This document shows positions 7,127 through 15,589 of a stretch of 64,000 nucleotides of DNA, one piece after another (position 1 is the first letter of the stretch; the number at the start of each line of letters is the position of its first letter). A program made the translations under genes and the position numbers. The stretch lies in NCBI RefSeq assembly GCF_034439435.1, contig NZ_JAPCKJ010000002.1:310001-374000 (forward strand), read 5' to 3'. This DNA comes from Sarcina sp034439435 (GTDB taxonomy: Bacteria > Bacillota > Clostridia > Clostridiales > Clostridiaceae). Under the pieces are notes generated by a model. The model had not been told where the DNA came from and made no database searches. It worked only from the letters and a program-made list of their open reading frames with translations.

Positions 7127-8449
7127 ATGAATTTGAAATATGTTTTTTCTTTATTTGTTTTATATTGTAAGGATTTACTTTCGACTAAATTTAGAAAAGT
7201 ATTATTTTGTTTTTTATTTTGTCAAATTATTATTTTAATTACTTCACCACCACAATCTAATAAAAATTTTAATATAAAAAAGACAAAGTCTATACTTAAT
7301 AAATATGTACCATATCAACCAATTCTTACTGAGAACATAAAAATGCCGAAGCCTACATCTAATGAGGCTGTACCATATAAGCCAACCCTTAATAAATATA
7401 TAAAAAGACCAAAACCTATATTTAATAAAGCTGTACTGCATCAGTTAACTCTTACTAAAAATATAAAAGAGCCAAAGCCTAACTCTAATGAAACTGTACC
7501 ATATAAGCCAATCCTTAATAAATATATAAAAAGGCCAAAGCATATATTTAATAAAGCTGTACTACATCAGCCAACTCTTACTAAGAATATAGAAGAGCCG
7601 AAGCCTACATCTAATGAAGCTGTACCATATAAGCCAACCCTTAATAAAAATATAAAAAGGCCAAAATCTATACTTAAAAAAGCTATACCATACCAGCCAA
7701 ATCTTAGTAAGAATATGAAAAAGTCAAAGCCTATACTTATTGAAACTATACTACATGAGCCAATTGTCAATAACAACATATCAAGCTCAAGGTCTATAAC
7801 TGATAATTTAGGAAAAGAAACTTTTAATCATAATAAAAATTTCTTTTCCTCATTAAAAATAACTAATTCAATTATCCACCTAAAAGATTCAACCCATTTT
7901 AAGGATATTGATAACAACTTTGTTACTCCCAACTATAATATTCAATTACTAAAAGATAATTATAAATTTTCAAAATTACCTATTTATCTAAATGAATTTT
8001 CTATAGTTGAAACTTTTACAGGTGATATAAACTTTCCCAAACATATTACTTTCATAGACTCAATACAAAACACTCTCAAGTTTTGTTCAAGCTCACTTAT
8101 GCTAGATGCTCAAAGTAGAACTTCAGGCTTTTTGTTTCTAAGCGGTCATTTAGAAATAGATGTATTATATTCTTTGCCAGAAAATGAAATAACGCCTCTT
8201 GTCTCTAAATTCCATAGCTATATTATTAGGGTGCCTTTTGATAGTTCTATTCATGTAAAATTTAAATCACCTATTATAGGAGATACTCTCTATTTCAATG
8301 ACCTAAACATATCCTTAAAAGAAAGTAAATTTACTACCGACATAAAATTTAATGATGAAAAAATTTTAGAAAATTATATTTACTTATATAAAACTGTTAG
8401 GCTATCAATAATTGCTAACTATATAATAGAACTCTATGATTTCCTATAA
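7127..8449 (+). CDS. Repeat-containing protein with a C-terminal SPOCS-like domain, 440 aa
   Basis: An N-terminal hydrophobic segment (about residues 22-39) is followed by eight 21-residue repeats (about residues 56-220) with a core like VPYKPTLNKYIKRPKP, rich in Lys, Pro and Asn. The last 170 residues share a pattern with the next gene product: an initial strand ending in T, a Cys-containing strand, a glycine-centred strand (LSGHLEIDVLYSLP) and a strand ending in VPF. That pattern resembles SPOCS/DUF3794-type domains of clostridial spore proteins. I infer a spore-surface or envelope role for both genes; sequence alone does not prove it. The SD is TGAGGT. Confidence 0.7.
   Translation: MNLKYVFSLFVLYCKDLLSTKFRKVLFCFLFCQIIILITSPPQSNKNFNIKKTKSILNKYVPYQPILTENIKMPKPTSNEAVPYKPTLNKYIKRPKPIFNKAVLHQLTLTKNIKEPKPNSNETVPYKPILNKYIKRPKHIFNKAVLHQPTLTKNIEEPKPTSNEAVPYKPTLNKNIKRPKSILKKAIPYQPNLSKNMKKSKPILIETILHEPIVNNNISSSRSITDNLGKETFNHNKNFFSSLKITNSIIHLKDSTHFKDIDNNFVTPNYNIQLLKDNYKFSKLPIYLNEFSIVETFTGDINFPKHITFIDSIQNTLKFCSSSLMLDAQSRTSGFLFLSGHLEIDVLYSLPENEITPLVSKFHSYIIRVPFDSSIHVKFKSPIIGDTLYFNDLNISLKESKFTTDIKFNDEKILENYIYLYKTVRLSIIANYIIELYDFL
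7296..7790 (+). repeat. Tandem repeats, 63-bp units in a 126-bp higher-order period
   Basis: The tract coding VPYKP recurs at 7371, 7497 and 7623, an exact 126-bp spacing. Each 126-bp block holds two diverged 63-bp (21-residue) units. The near identity of the 126-bp copies points to recent duplication and a likely length-variable locus. Confidence 0.8.
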
Positions 8450-8561
8450 TAAAAATCAATCATTTTTAAAAAAAAATGTAGAAATTTAGAACATTTTTTT
8501 TAAAAAGGAATAATATATAACATAAGATATTATTAAAGATTTATATTATGAGGTGAAACAA

Positions 8562-9452
8562 ATGAATTCAAAGTGCGAAAAAAACTTTCCAGTATGTGCT
8601 GATGATATCGATGTAACTGTTAAAAATTTCACTGCAACTACTAAAGAAGACTGTAATAAGAAGAAAAAACATGACTATGATAAAGATAAAGACTGTATGA
8701 AATCAAAAAATTTTGATAAAGATGATTGTATGAAGGATAAAAAACCTGAATGTGATAAATATAAAGAGAAAGATTGTATAAAAGCAAAAGTTCTTGCTAA
8801 AGTAGCTGAGGTAGAAGTAACTCAACCTTTAACTGATACAATATTCATACCTGAAGGTTTCTTCAGCATAAAAAAAATAGCTAGAAGAGTTGTCTTAACT
8901 CAATGCTATGTTGTTCCTGATGAAATGAAGGTTAAATATTACGATTACTATGACAAAGATAAATGTAATGCTCATTTATTTGTAGAAGGCTTTATTCTAA
9001 AAAATATACAATATGCTACTCCAAGTTGTGGTCAAGATGAAGCTGAAGACGACTGTCTAGTAATGAGAAATGATTATAAAGACATCACTGCTAAGATAAA
9101 CTTTAATTTCTCAGTTCCTATAAGACTTGAAAATGCTGAATTAGTAGGAGAAGTAGACGACGATGAATTTGCTATACTAAAAGACTGCATGAAACCTTGT
9201 GATAAAGGAACAATTAGTGAATCCGATTGCGAAAGATTACATTCTCAATCAGTTAGATTACAAGAGCCATTTACTTGTGAATTAGAAAAATATGATATAT
9301 CTGAAGCTGTTATAAATAAAACTAAGAATGAATGTACTGATGAAAATCTATTTGATACTATTGTTGAAAAATTAGCAATAAAACTAAATATAGATATATT
9401 CCAACTTCAAGTGAAAAAATTAGAAATGTGTGATGAAAAGAAACACTATTAA
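8562..9452 (+). CDS. Cys- and Asp/Lys-rich SPOCS-like protein, 296 aa, probable spore-layer component
   Basis: The N-terminal 75 residues are a charged Lys/Asp/Cys-rich segment (DYDKDKDCMKSKNFDKDDC). It is followed by a domain with the order EVTQPL, FIPEGFFSIKKIARRVVLTQC, LFVEGFILKNIQYATP and NFSVPIRLENAELVG, resembling SPOCS/DUF3794 domains; many cysteines recur. Cysteine-rich proteins of this kind occur in clostridial spore coats and exosporia (inference). I start at the ATG at 8562, 6 nt after GAGGTG, rather than the GTG at 8553 inside that site. CATAAGATA at 8521 fits the CATAnnnTA -10 of sporulation factors SigE/SigK, but no convincing -35 was found. Confidence 0.7.
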   Translation: MNSKCEKNFPVCADDIDVTVKNFTATTKEDCNKKKKHDYDKDKDCMKSKNFDKDDCMKDKKPECDKYKEKDCIKAKVLAKVAEVEVTQPLTDTIFIPEGFFSIKKIARRVVLTQCYVVPDEMKVKYYDYYDKDKCNAHLFVEGFILKNIQYATPSCGQDEAEDDCLVMRNDYKDITAKINFNFSVPIRLENAELVGEVDDDEFAILKDCMKPCDKGTISESDCERLHSQSVRLQEPFTCELEKYDISEAVINKTKNECTDENLFDTIVEKLAIKLNIDIFQLQVKKLEMCDEKKHY

Positions 9453-9476
9453 TTTATTGGCTTAACTATTTAAAAT

Positions 9477-9508
9477 AAAGATTGACTATTTAGTCAATCT
9501 TTATTTTT
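9477..9508. terminator. Terminator after the Cys-rich protein gene
   Basis: AAAGATTGACT (9477-9487) and AGTCAATCTTT (9492-9502) pair perfectly around ATTT, followed by a T run. It lies between convergent genes and can serve both. Confidence 0.85.
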
Positions 9509-9535
9509 GGTTTTAATTATTCATATTGGCTTTAA

Positions 9536-10045
9536 TTATATACTTAACACTAGCTCAAAAGCTATTCTCTCACTTCCATCCTCTAAATATATTAATCCAC
9601 ATTTTTTAAAATTATTCTTACATAATGCCTTTTGCATTGAAACATTATCTTTATGGGTATCTATCTTTATACTAAAGATATTATTGCTTAAAGCTATCTT
9701 TGCTACTTCTTTGATTAACTCTTTAAAAAGCCCTTTTCCCTTATAATTGCTATGTACTGCAACTCTATGCATAACCATATACTCTTCTTCAGTAACCCAT
9801 TGTCCATGAAATATAGAATTATAAGTACTTTCCCCCTTTAATGATATTACGGTTGTTGCCAAAACATCATTTCCGTTAACTAGCACATAACTATTTCCAC
9901 CCTCTATATCTTTTCTTAAATCATTCTTTTCTGGATAGCCATTTTGCCATTGATCAACTTTAGCTTCTTTAAGATATTTCTTAGCCTCTTCTATTATATC
10001 TACTATTTGTTCTAAATCAGAAATTTTTGCTCTTCTAAATTCCAA
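9536..10045 (-). CDS. GNAT family N-acetyltransferase, 169 aa
   Basis: A single-domain GNAT protein. The N-terminus MEFRRAKISDLEQIVDII is typical of the family, and the acetyl-CoA loop is VHSNYKGKGLFKEL (motif A). The following helix and IDTHKDNVSMQKALCKNNFKKCG (B motif) complete the fold. The substrate is unknown; small-molecule or protein amines are possible. Translation starts at a TTG at 10045 close after GGGGGAAGG. The gene stands alone and converges on the spore-like gene. Confidence 0.85.
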   Translation of the reverse strand: MEFRRAKISDLEQIVDIIEEAKKYLKEAKVDQWQNGYPEKNDLRKDIEGGNSYVLVNGNDVLATTVISLKGESTYNSIFHGQWVTEEEYMVMHRVAVHSNYKGKGLFKELIKEVAKIALSNNIFSIKIDTHKDNVSMQKALCKNNFKKCGLIYLEDGSERIAFELVLSI

Positions 10046-10221
10046 ATTCCTTCCCCCTATCTACTAAGTTTGAATGATATTTTATATTAAAACATTTAAT
10101 TTGTCTATATAAAAATAATTAATATTAATCAGGATATATATTATTACATTATAGATTTAAATATCATCCTATAACTATTCTCTATTATTTTCCTCTAATT
10201 TTTCGATATAAAAGAACAAAA

Positions 10222-10252
10222 CTAAAAAGCTAACAGAAAAATCTGTTAGCTT
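10222..10252 (-). terminator. Terminator of the ferric-reductase-like gene
   Basis: AAGCTAACAGA (10227-10237) and TCTGTTAGCTT (10242-10252) around AAAA, with a T run on the minus strand. Confidence 0.85.
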
Positions 10253-10260
10253 ATAAAATA

Positions 10261-10935
10261 TTATTTAGCAACTTTTTTACTATTAACCACTTTTAAAACA
10301 AAATATCCTAAAAATATTACTGTATAAGTTCCTACTGTATTCCAATTAATTTGCTTTTTGTTTAATAAAATAATCATTATATGAGCATATATTAAGAAGT
10401 AAAAAGGATACGCCCATCTTTGAAGCTTTTTCCATTTGCTTGGTGACATGTTAATTCTCACTTTTTTAAAGGAAGTTATAAATAAAGGAATCATTATTAC
10501 AAATGCTAAAATTCCTACTATTACAAATACTAAATAGGATACACTTAAAGTCTTTCCATTAAACAAATTTATTAAGAATTTATATGTATATACTATAAAA
10601 TGAGGCAATATTAATATAGATGCTAAAATAGCCATTTCAGCTCTAACTCTTAAAAGCTTTTTAGTAACTCCCCATTTTTTACTTAATGCTCCTACAAACA
10701 TTATTAATATAAATAATGCTGTTGATACATACCCCTTCATAAAACTTCTTTCTAAAATATAGACAATTCCATCTAATTTTAAGCCTGTCCATATTTTAAA
10801 AAACTCATATGTAGTAACTATGATTGTTATTAAAGAAGCTAAAAGATAAAAATACTTTGTTTGCTTCTTTAAAATGTTATTTAATCCTAATGATAAAATT
10901 ATTACTGCTATTAGTGAATAAATTAAATAGTCCAT
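10261..10935 (-). CDS. Ferric-reductase-like haem membrane protein, 224 aa
   Basis: A polytopic membrane protein with about six hydrophobic segments. Two histidines in adjacent helices (LPHFIVYTYK and YAHIMIILL) fit haem ligands of the ferric reductase/YedZ (MsrQ) superfamily. The motif WKKLQRWAYPFY before the last helices is characteristic of that superfamily. It has no flavin or NADH domain, so it would need a partner to move electrons. A near-consensus Fur box sits directly in its promoter, so a role in iron reduction or iron-limited redox is likely (inference). The ATG at 10935 follows a GGGAGAA. Confidence 0.75.
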   Translation of the reverse strand: MDYLIYSLIAVIILSLGLNNILKKQTKYFYLLASLITIIVTTYEFFKIWTGLKLDGIVYILERSFMKGYVSTALFILIMFVGALSKKWGVTKKLLRVRAEMAILASILILPHFIVYTYKFLINLFNGKTLSVSYLVFVIVGILAFVIMIPLFITSFKKVRINMSPSKWKKLQRWAYPFYFLIYAHIMIILLNKKQINWNTVGTYTVIFLGYFVLKVVNSKKVAK

Positions 10936-10958
10936 TGATTTCTCCCTTCAATTATTAT

Positions 10959-10973
10959 TGACAATCATTTTCA
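10959..10973 (-). promoter_or_regulatory. Fur box
   Basis: The minus strand reads TGAAAATGATTGTCA, matching the 7-1-7 Fur consensus TGATAATNATTATCA at 13 of 14 specified positions or nearly so (mismatches at A4 and G12 of the core). It lies 24-38 bp before the ATG of the ferric-reductase-like gene, where bound Fur would block transcription. Confidence 0.75.
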
Positions 10974-11074
10974 TTTAGATAATACTATACAACTTGTTAA
11001 AAGTCAATTAAAAATCTAGTAATATTTGAAACATTTTATCCTTATAATATACTTATTATTCATTTAATAAATAA

Positions 11075-11108
11075 AGAAGGTAAGAGAATTTTTATCCTCT
11101 TACCTTCT
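11075..11108 (-). terminator. Terminator of the amino-acid permease gene
   Basis: AGAAGGTAAGAG and CTCTTACCTTCT form a 12-bp perfect stem; the minus strand continues into a T-rich stretch. Confidence 0.8.
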
Positions 11109-11149
11109 ATTGCTCCAAAGATTCCTATAAATTTTTCTTAATCAACTTA

Positions 11150-12628
11150 TTACTCACTATAATCACATATAGTCTCTTCATCAAATCCAACAGTATTCTC
11201 TTCATTAAGTTCAATCTTATTTTTATAAGATTTTTCAGATATAGATCTTAAAACTAAACCTAAAGCCATAAGTATTAATGGACCTCCATAAGTTTTTATT
11301 ATTAGAAGAACTGCTTCTTTACCTGAACTTCCAACAATATCTTGAAGCCCTGCTCCGAAAAAGCCTGCACAAGAAAGCACTAGAGCTATACCAGCTACTG
11401 TATATGCTAATGCATCTGATTTAAAGAATTTAAATTCTAATTCTTTATTATTCTTTCTAAAGGATATAAATGCACATATTAATACTACATAAGGTACCAC
11501 AACTGCTAATGATGATAGATCTGTTAATAACTTAAAGAAGTCATCTATTGATCCTATTCCTAATAAAGGTATTGATATTAACACTACTAAAATTGCACAT
11601 TGTGTCCAAAGAGCATTAACTAAAGTACCATCCTTTCTCTTTTTAGTTAAAAAGCTTGGGAATGTTCCCTTCGGAACTTCTCCAAACATGGCTCTTATAG
11701 GTGACTCCATCCAAATTATATAAGCTGCTATTGATGTTATTAAATTAATTGCAGCATATATTTGAACTACCACCTTACCATTTATTCCAAAGTTATTAGC
11801 TAAAATGTAATATACAACATAACCAGCATCTTGAATTCCAGCTTTTTCTAAAACTTCTGGTGAAGCTATAAGTTGTATAGCCACTGAACCTAAAATATAT
11901 GAAAATGCTATTAAAGCTGTTGCTATTATCATTGCCTTTGGAAATGTTTTTTTAGGATTTTCTGTTTGCATTATGTAAGTACCCGCCACCTCTGAGCCTG
12001 ACACTGCAAATAATAACCATGAAAAAGTAGAAAAATAACTTACATTAAAATCAGGTATTACATTTTGAGTTGTAAATTCAGTGGCAGATGGAGTTCCTAT
12101 AAAGTATCCAACCACTGCCATTAATATAAAAATTACTGTTGCAGCTAAAGTAAATTGTCCACCAAAATCAGCAAGTTTTGAGAACTTACTTACTCCTATA
12201 GTTGCTATATATGTCATAGCTATACATATTACTATTGATAAAATAGGTAATAAATATGCATTAGAATCAGTAAATACATTTCTACCAAGTATTGCCCATG
12301 ATGCCGCTACTGGTATTCTTGAAAACACCATTTGTAGATAAAATAATATTCCTATAAAATATGTCCAAGTTCCTATAAAAGCCCATTTTTCTCCCAGAGC
12401 TTTATTTATCCATGAATATATTCCACCTTCTTTATCCTGATTTGCAGAAGCCATTTCTGCTATTATTCCACATAAAGGTAAGAAATAGAAAATAGATACT
12501 ATTACCCATGATGGAATCGCTGATGGTCCTAAATAAACCGCATTACTTGCTATATTAGTAAACCCAAATGTTGGTACAAAAATAAGCATTACTAAAGCCC
12601 AAAGCTTTATCTTTTTATCCTTTCCCAT
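11150..12628 (-). CDS. APC-superfamily amino-acid permease, YjeM/GadC-like, 492 aa
   Basis: A polytopic transporter with 12 or more membrane segments. The first helix (PTFGFTNIASNAVYLGPSA) and the block EGGIYSWINKALGEKWAFIG are those of the amino acid-polyamine-organocation superfamily. The length and C-terminal charged tail resemble YjeM and glutamate/GABA-antiporter-like members. The substrate is not known. I use the ATG at 12628, because it follows GAAGGGGAG at ideal spacing; an upstream in-frame ATG at 12682 has no ribosome binding site. It is monocistronic, with its own terminator. Confidence 0.85.
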   Translation of the reverse strand: MGKDKKIKLWALVMLIFVPTFGFTNIASNAVYLGPSAIPSWVIVSIFYFLPLCGIIAEMASANQDKEGGIYSWINKALGEKWAFIGTWTYFIGILFYLQMVFSRIPVAASWAILGRNVFTDSNAYLLPILSIVICIAMTYIATIGVSKFSKLADFGGQFTLAATVIFILMAVVGYFIGTPSATEFTTQNVIPDFNVSYFSTFSWLLFAVSGSEVAGTYIMQTENPKKTFPKAMIIATALIAFSYILGSVAIQLIASPEVLEKAGIQDAGYVVYYILANNFGINGKVVVQIYAAINLITSIAAYIIWMESPIRAMFGEVPKGTFPSFLTKKRKDGTLVNALWTQCAILVVLISIPLLGIGSIDDFFKLLTDLSSLAVVVPYVVLICAFISFRKNNKELEFKFFKSDALAYTVAGIALVLSCAGFFGAGLQDIVGSSGKEAVLLIIKTYGGPLILMALGLVLRSISEKSYKNKIELNEENTVGFDEETICDYSE

Positions 12629-12887
12629 TATAAACTCCCCTTCTTTTGTACTTTTAAATACATTTAATATTTTGTTAATCATTTGTTCATTTATCTGTAA
12701 AAATTATACCACCTCAATAATAAATATACAACACGTTCTTATGAATATTTATTCTCATTTTTTGTATTTTTATCTATGTAATCGATATTTTAAAAGACTT
12801 AACCTCTATTATTATACTAATTTAAAGTTTTTACATGTTTTATATATGCAAATTTTATTCAATATATTGCATAATTTCTTTTCAACA

Positions 12888-12939
12888 AAAAAGGTTATAA
12901 ACATAATTAATAGTTATTAATTATGTTTATAACCTTTTT
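12888..12939. repeat. 25-bp perfect hairpin with a 2-nt loop
   Basis: The arms 12888-12912 and 12915-12939 are perfectly complementary, start with an A run, end with a T run and are separated only by GT. It can act as a terminator on either strand. It is unusually long for this window, and no gene ends next to it. Confidence 0.7.
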
Positions 12940-13026
12940 ATAATTTTTTTAAATTTATTATTTTTCTTTAGATCTTATTATATATTTTGTTTTAGGTAAA
13001 TAGTAAATCATATTAATTAAATAGAT

Positions 13027-13058
13027 AAAAGACTCTTCCATCATTAAAAGAGTCTTTT
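13027..13058 (-). terminator. Probable terminator of the glycerol operon
   Basis: AAAAGACTCTT (13027-13037) pairs with AAGAGTCTTTT (13048-13058); a T-rich stretch follows on the minus strand. It is the first canonical terminator downstream of dhaT, about 290 bp after its stop. Confidence 0.6.
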
Positions 13059-13144
13059 AAATATATTATGAAAAATTCTATTATAACTTTTATTTTAAAA
13101 TAATCTCACTGGGTATCTTATGAAACTATTCAAAACAAATTTTA

Positions 13145-13173
13145 TTCAAGTTATTGGGTATTTATAACTTGAA
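13145..13173. repeat. 10-bp perfect inverted repeat
   Basis: TTCAAGTTAT (13145-13154) and ATAACTTGAA (13164-13173) around a 9-nt loop (TGGGTATTT), between dhaT and the permease. Function unknown. Confidence 0.4.
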
Positions 13174-13283
13174 TTCATTGTATGATCATTTATCCGTTTT
13201 ACATATATTAATTTTTAGTGTTGTTTGTTTATTAAAGTCTATATAAAAGTCTATTGTATTCATGCCTTTTATTTTTTTATTTT

Positions 13284-13309
13284 GACTAGCTCTAGCAATA
13301 GAGCTAGTC
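13284..13309. repeat. Perfect 11-bp hairpin just after dhaT
   Basis: GACTAGCTCTA (13284-13294) and TAGAGCTAGTC (13299-13309) around a 4-nt loop. On the minus strand it is followed by an A-rich, not a T-rich, run. It is therefore not a canonical terminator; it may stabilise the 3' end of the operon mRNA. Confidence 0.5.
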
Positions 13310-13345
13310 TTATGATTATATCTTTTAAATTAATTATAAAATTTA

Positions 13346-14503
13346 TTAGAATGCAGCTTTAAATATTTCAACGATGTCTCTTTCATTACCTTTTCTTGGG
13401 TTACTGAATGCATTACCATCTTTAAGAGCCATTTCTGCCATGTATTCGAAATCTTCTTCTTTTATACCTTTATCTCTTAATCTTGCTGGTATTCCTATAT
13501 CAGTTGATAATCTGAACATTGCATCTATAGCTTTTTGAGCAGCATCCATTACTGATAATCCTTCTATGTTTTCTCCCATGAATTCAGCTATATCAGCGAA
13601 TTTTTGTGGGTTAGCTATTAAGTTATATTTACATACGTGTGGTAATAACATAGCATTAGCTACTCCATGAGGCATGTCATATAATCCACCTAATTGGTGA
13701 GCCATAGCATGTACATATCCTAAGTTAGCATTGTTGAATGCCATACCAGCTAATAATGAACCATAAGCCATATTTTCTCTTGCTACTAAGTTTTCTCCTA
13801 AAGCAACAGCTTGTCTTAAGTTATTTGATATTAATTTTATAGCTTGTATTGCAGCAGCATCTGTTACAGGGTTAGCATCTTTTGATACGTATGCTTCTAC
13901 AGCGTGAGTTAAAGCATCCATTCCTGTTGCAGCTGTTAATCCTGCTGGTTTTCCAACCATTAATAGTGGGTCATTGATTGAAACTAAAGGTAGGTTTCTC
14001 CAGCTTACTATAACGAATTTAACTTTAGTTTTAGTGTTTGTTATAACACAGTGTCTTGTTACTTCACTTGCAGTTCCAGCTGTAGTGTTTACTGCTACTA
14101 TTGGAGGAAGTGCATTTGTTAATGTTTCTATTCCAGCATAGTCATAAAGATCTCCTTCGTGAGTTGCAGCTATACCTATACCTTTACCACAGTCATGTGA
14201 ACTTCCTCCACCAACTGTAACTATCATATCACAGTTTTCATCTTGGAATATTTTTAATCCATCTCTAACGTTTGTATCTTTTGGATTTGGTTCTACTCCA
14301 TCATAGTAAGCAACTTCTATTCCTGCTTCTTTCAGGTATTTTTCAGTTAATTCAACTGCTCCACCTTTTAAGCTTCTTAAAAATTTATCTGTAACTATTA
14401 AAGCTTTTTTTCCACCTAATATTTTACATCTTTCACCAACTACTGATATTGAGTTAGCTCCCATAAAGTTTACACTTGGTACTAAATAATCGTACATTCT
14501 CAT
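13346..14503 (-). CDS. dhaT: 1,3-propanediol dehydrogenase (iron-containing), 385 aa
   Basis: Reduces 3-hydroxypropionaldehyde to 1,3-propanediol with NADH, the final step of reductive glycerol fermentation. It is a group III metal-dependent alcohol dehydrogenase with cofactor motif GGGSSHDCGKG and metal-ligand blocks GMDALTHAVEAY, HAMAHQLGGLYDMPHG. It matches Klebsiella DhaT (387 aa) closely across its whole length. I start at the ATG at 14503: it follows GGAGGAAA and gives MRMYDYLVP like the known protein; an ATG at 14518 overlaps that site. It is last in the operon, 98 bp after the HbpS-like gene, and may have extra expression from that gap. Confidence 0.95.
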   Translation of the reverse strand: MRMYDYLVPSVNFMGANSISVVGERCKILGGKKALIVTDKFLRSLKGGAVELTEKYLKEAGIEVAYYDGVEPNPKDTNVRDGLKIFQDENCDMIVTVGGGSSHDCGKGIGIAATHEGDLYDYAGIETLTNALPPIVAVNTTAGTASEVTRHCVITNTKTKVKFVIVSWRNLPLVSINDPLLMVGKPAGLTAATGMDALTHAVEAYVSKDANPVTDAAAIQAIKLISNNLRQAVALGENLVARENMAYGSLLAGMAFNNANLGYVHAMAHQLGGLYDMPHGVANAMLLPHVCKYNLIANPQKFADIAEFMGENIEGLSVMDAAQKAIDAMFRLSTDIGIPARLRDKGIKEEDFEYMAEMALKDGNAFSNPRKGNERDIVEIFKAAF

Positions 14504-14601
14504 TTCTATTTCCTCCATTTTCCTTGAAAAATTTATATTATGAAATCTAAATATATTTTTAAATATTTAATCTATAATGATTAAATAATATTAGCTTTTT
14601 A

Positions 14602-15030
14602 CTATTTATTGTTAAAACAATCTACTGCAGCTTGTGCTATAGCCATGTCTTCTTCAACAGTTCCACCACTTACACCAACAGCTCCTACAACTTTTCCATC
14701 AACTATAATTGGGAATCCACCACCAAATGGTACTATTCTACAATTATTTGTTAATTGAAGACCATAAAGACTTTCTCCTGGTTGAACACACTCTGCGATT
14801 TCATGACTTCCTTGTTTCAAACAAGCTGCTGTATAAGCTTTGTTTATAGCTATGTCTATACTTGTTAAAAATGCATCTTCCATTCTATGCATAAGTATTA
14901 AATTAGCACCAGCATCAACTGCTGCAAATATAACTGGAACATTCATTTCTTTAGCTTTAGCTTCTGAAGCTTTAGCCATTTCCTTAACTATCTCTAAGCT
15001 TAATTCTTTTACATCATTTAATTTTTTCAT
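14602..15030 (-). CDS. GlcG/HbpS (PduO C-terminal domain) family protein, 142 aa
   Basis: Belongs to the haem-degrading/HbpS-like family (PF03928), which forms the C-terminal half of many PduO proteins and binds haem or cobalamin-like ligands. Visible signature: AAVDAGANLILMHRMEDA, then the Gly-rich PFGGGFPIIVDGKVVGAVGVSGGT. It is adjacent to a separate gene for the adenosyltransferase half, so the two PduO domains are split here. A role in maintaining the B12 cofactor of glycerol dehydratase is likely (inference). The SD GGAGGGG is strong. It lies 25 bp after its neighbour. Confidence 0.85.
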   Translation of the reverse strand: MKKLNDVKELSLEIVKEMAKASEAKAKEMNVPVIFAAVDAGANLILMHRMEDAFLTSIDIAINKAYTAACLKQGSHEIAECVQPGESLYGLQLTNNCRIVPFGGGFPIIVDGKVVGAVGVSGGTVEEDMAIAQAAVDCFNNK

Positions 15031-15055
15031 ATTTTTCCCCTCCTCTTAAGCTATT

Positions 15056-15571
15056 TTATTTATCTATTTCTTCATATCTTGCTAATGCAAATAAAGCATC
15101 TGATAATCTGTTTATGTATTTTTTAATCTCTTCTCTTAATGGCTGTACTTCATTTAAAGCAGTCATTATTCTCTCTCCTCTTCTAGCTACAGTTCTAGCT
15201 ACATGAAGAGTTGCTGAAGATCTATTTTTACCTGGTATAACAAAGGCTGTTAATGAACCAGCTATTTCCATATATTTATCTATTAATTTTTCTAAATACT
15301 CTATATGTTTTAATTCAATTTTATCCTTTAAAAGCTCAAGTCCTTTTTCATCACTAGCAAGCTCGGCTCCTAACATGAACAATTCTTTTTGTATTTTATT
15401 AAGTATATTCTTCTCTTCCTCATTAGATAGTTCAGCATAAGCAAGTCCTATGAAAGATATTAATTCATCTATTGTTCCATAAGCATCTACTCTTAAATCA
15501 CATTTATCTACTCTACTTCCTCCGAAAAGAGAAGTTGTTCCTTTATCACCAGTTTTAGTGTAAATATTCAT
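15056..15571 (-). CDS. pduO: PduO-type ATP:cob(I)alamin adenosyltransferase, 171 aa
   Basis: Makes adenosylcobalamin, the cofactor of the dehydratase. Signatures: the N-terminal ATP-binding TKTGDKGTTSLFGGSRVDK, and RTVARRGERIM with the C-terminal INRLSDALFALAR. The length fits single-domain PduO/CobO-type trimers. I start at the ATG at 15571 (MNIYTKTGDKG), 6 nt after AGAGGTG; the GTG at 15580 lies in that site. It sits 18 bp after gdrB, and context ties it to reactivation: GdrAB ejects damaged cofactor and this enzyme supplies fresh cofactor. Confidence 0.93.
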   Translation of the reverse strand: MNIYTKTGDKGTTSLFGGSRVDKCDLRVDAYGTIDELISFIGLAYAELSNEEEKNILNKIQKELFMLGAELASDEKGLELLKDKIELKHIEYLEKLIDKYMEIAGSLTAFVIPGKNRSSATLHVARTVARRGERIMTALNEVQPLREEIKKYINRLSDALFALARYEEIDK

Positions 15572-15589
15572 GTTAAACACCTCTTCAAT

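Larger units (their letters stand above)
12629..13345. other. Non-coding stretch with four hairpins
   Basis: No convincing gene lies here. It contains the promoter region of the permease (a TATAAT on the minus strand at 12816-12811) and four strong inverted repeats listed separately. The only longer open frame (plus strand, 12672-12920) has poor composition and no ribosome binding site. The stretch follows dhaT on the minus strand, so at least one hairpin ends the glycerol operon. Confidence 0.6.

Noticed and set aside
7244..7779. Minus-strand open frames opposite the repeat region of the 7127 gene
   Set aside because: They mirror the repetitive sense codons and have no ribosome binding sites.
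12672..12920. Plus-strand open frame of 82 codons after the permease start region
   Set aside because: No ribosome binding site, a composition dominated by random AT-rich codons (Phe, Tyr, Ile, Asn), and it runs into the long hairpin at 12888.
13284..13309. Hairpin right after dhaT as the operon terminator
   Set aside because: On the minus strand it is followed by an A-rich, not a T-rich, run, so it is not a canonical terminator; the one at 13027 fits better.
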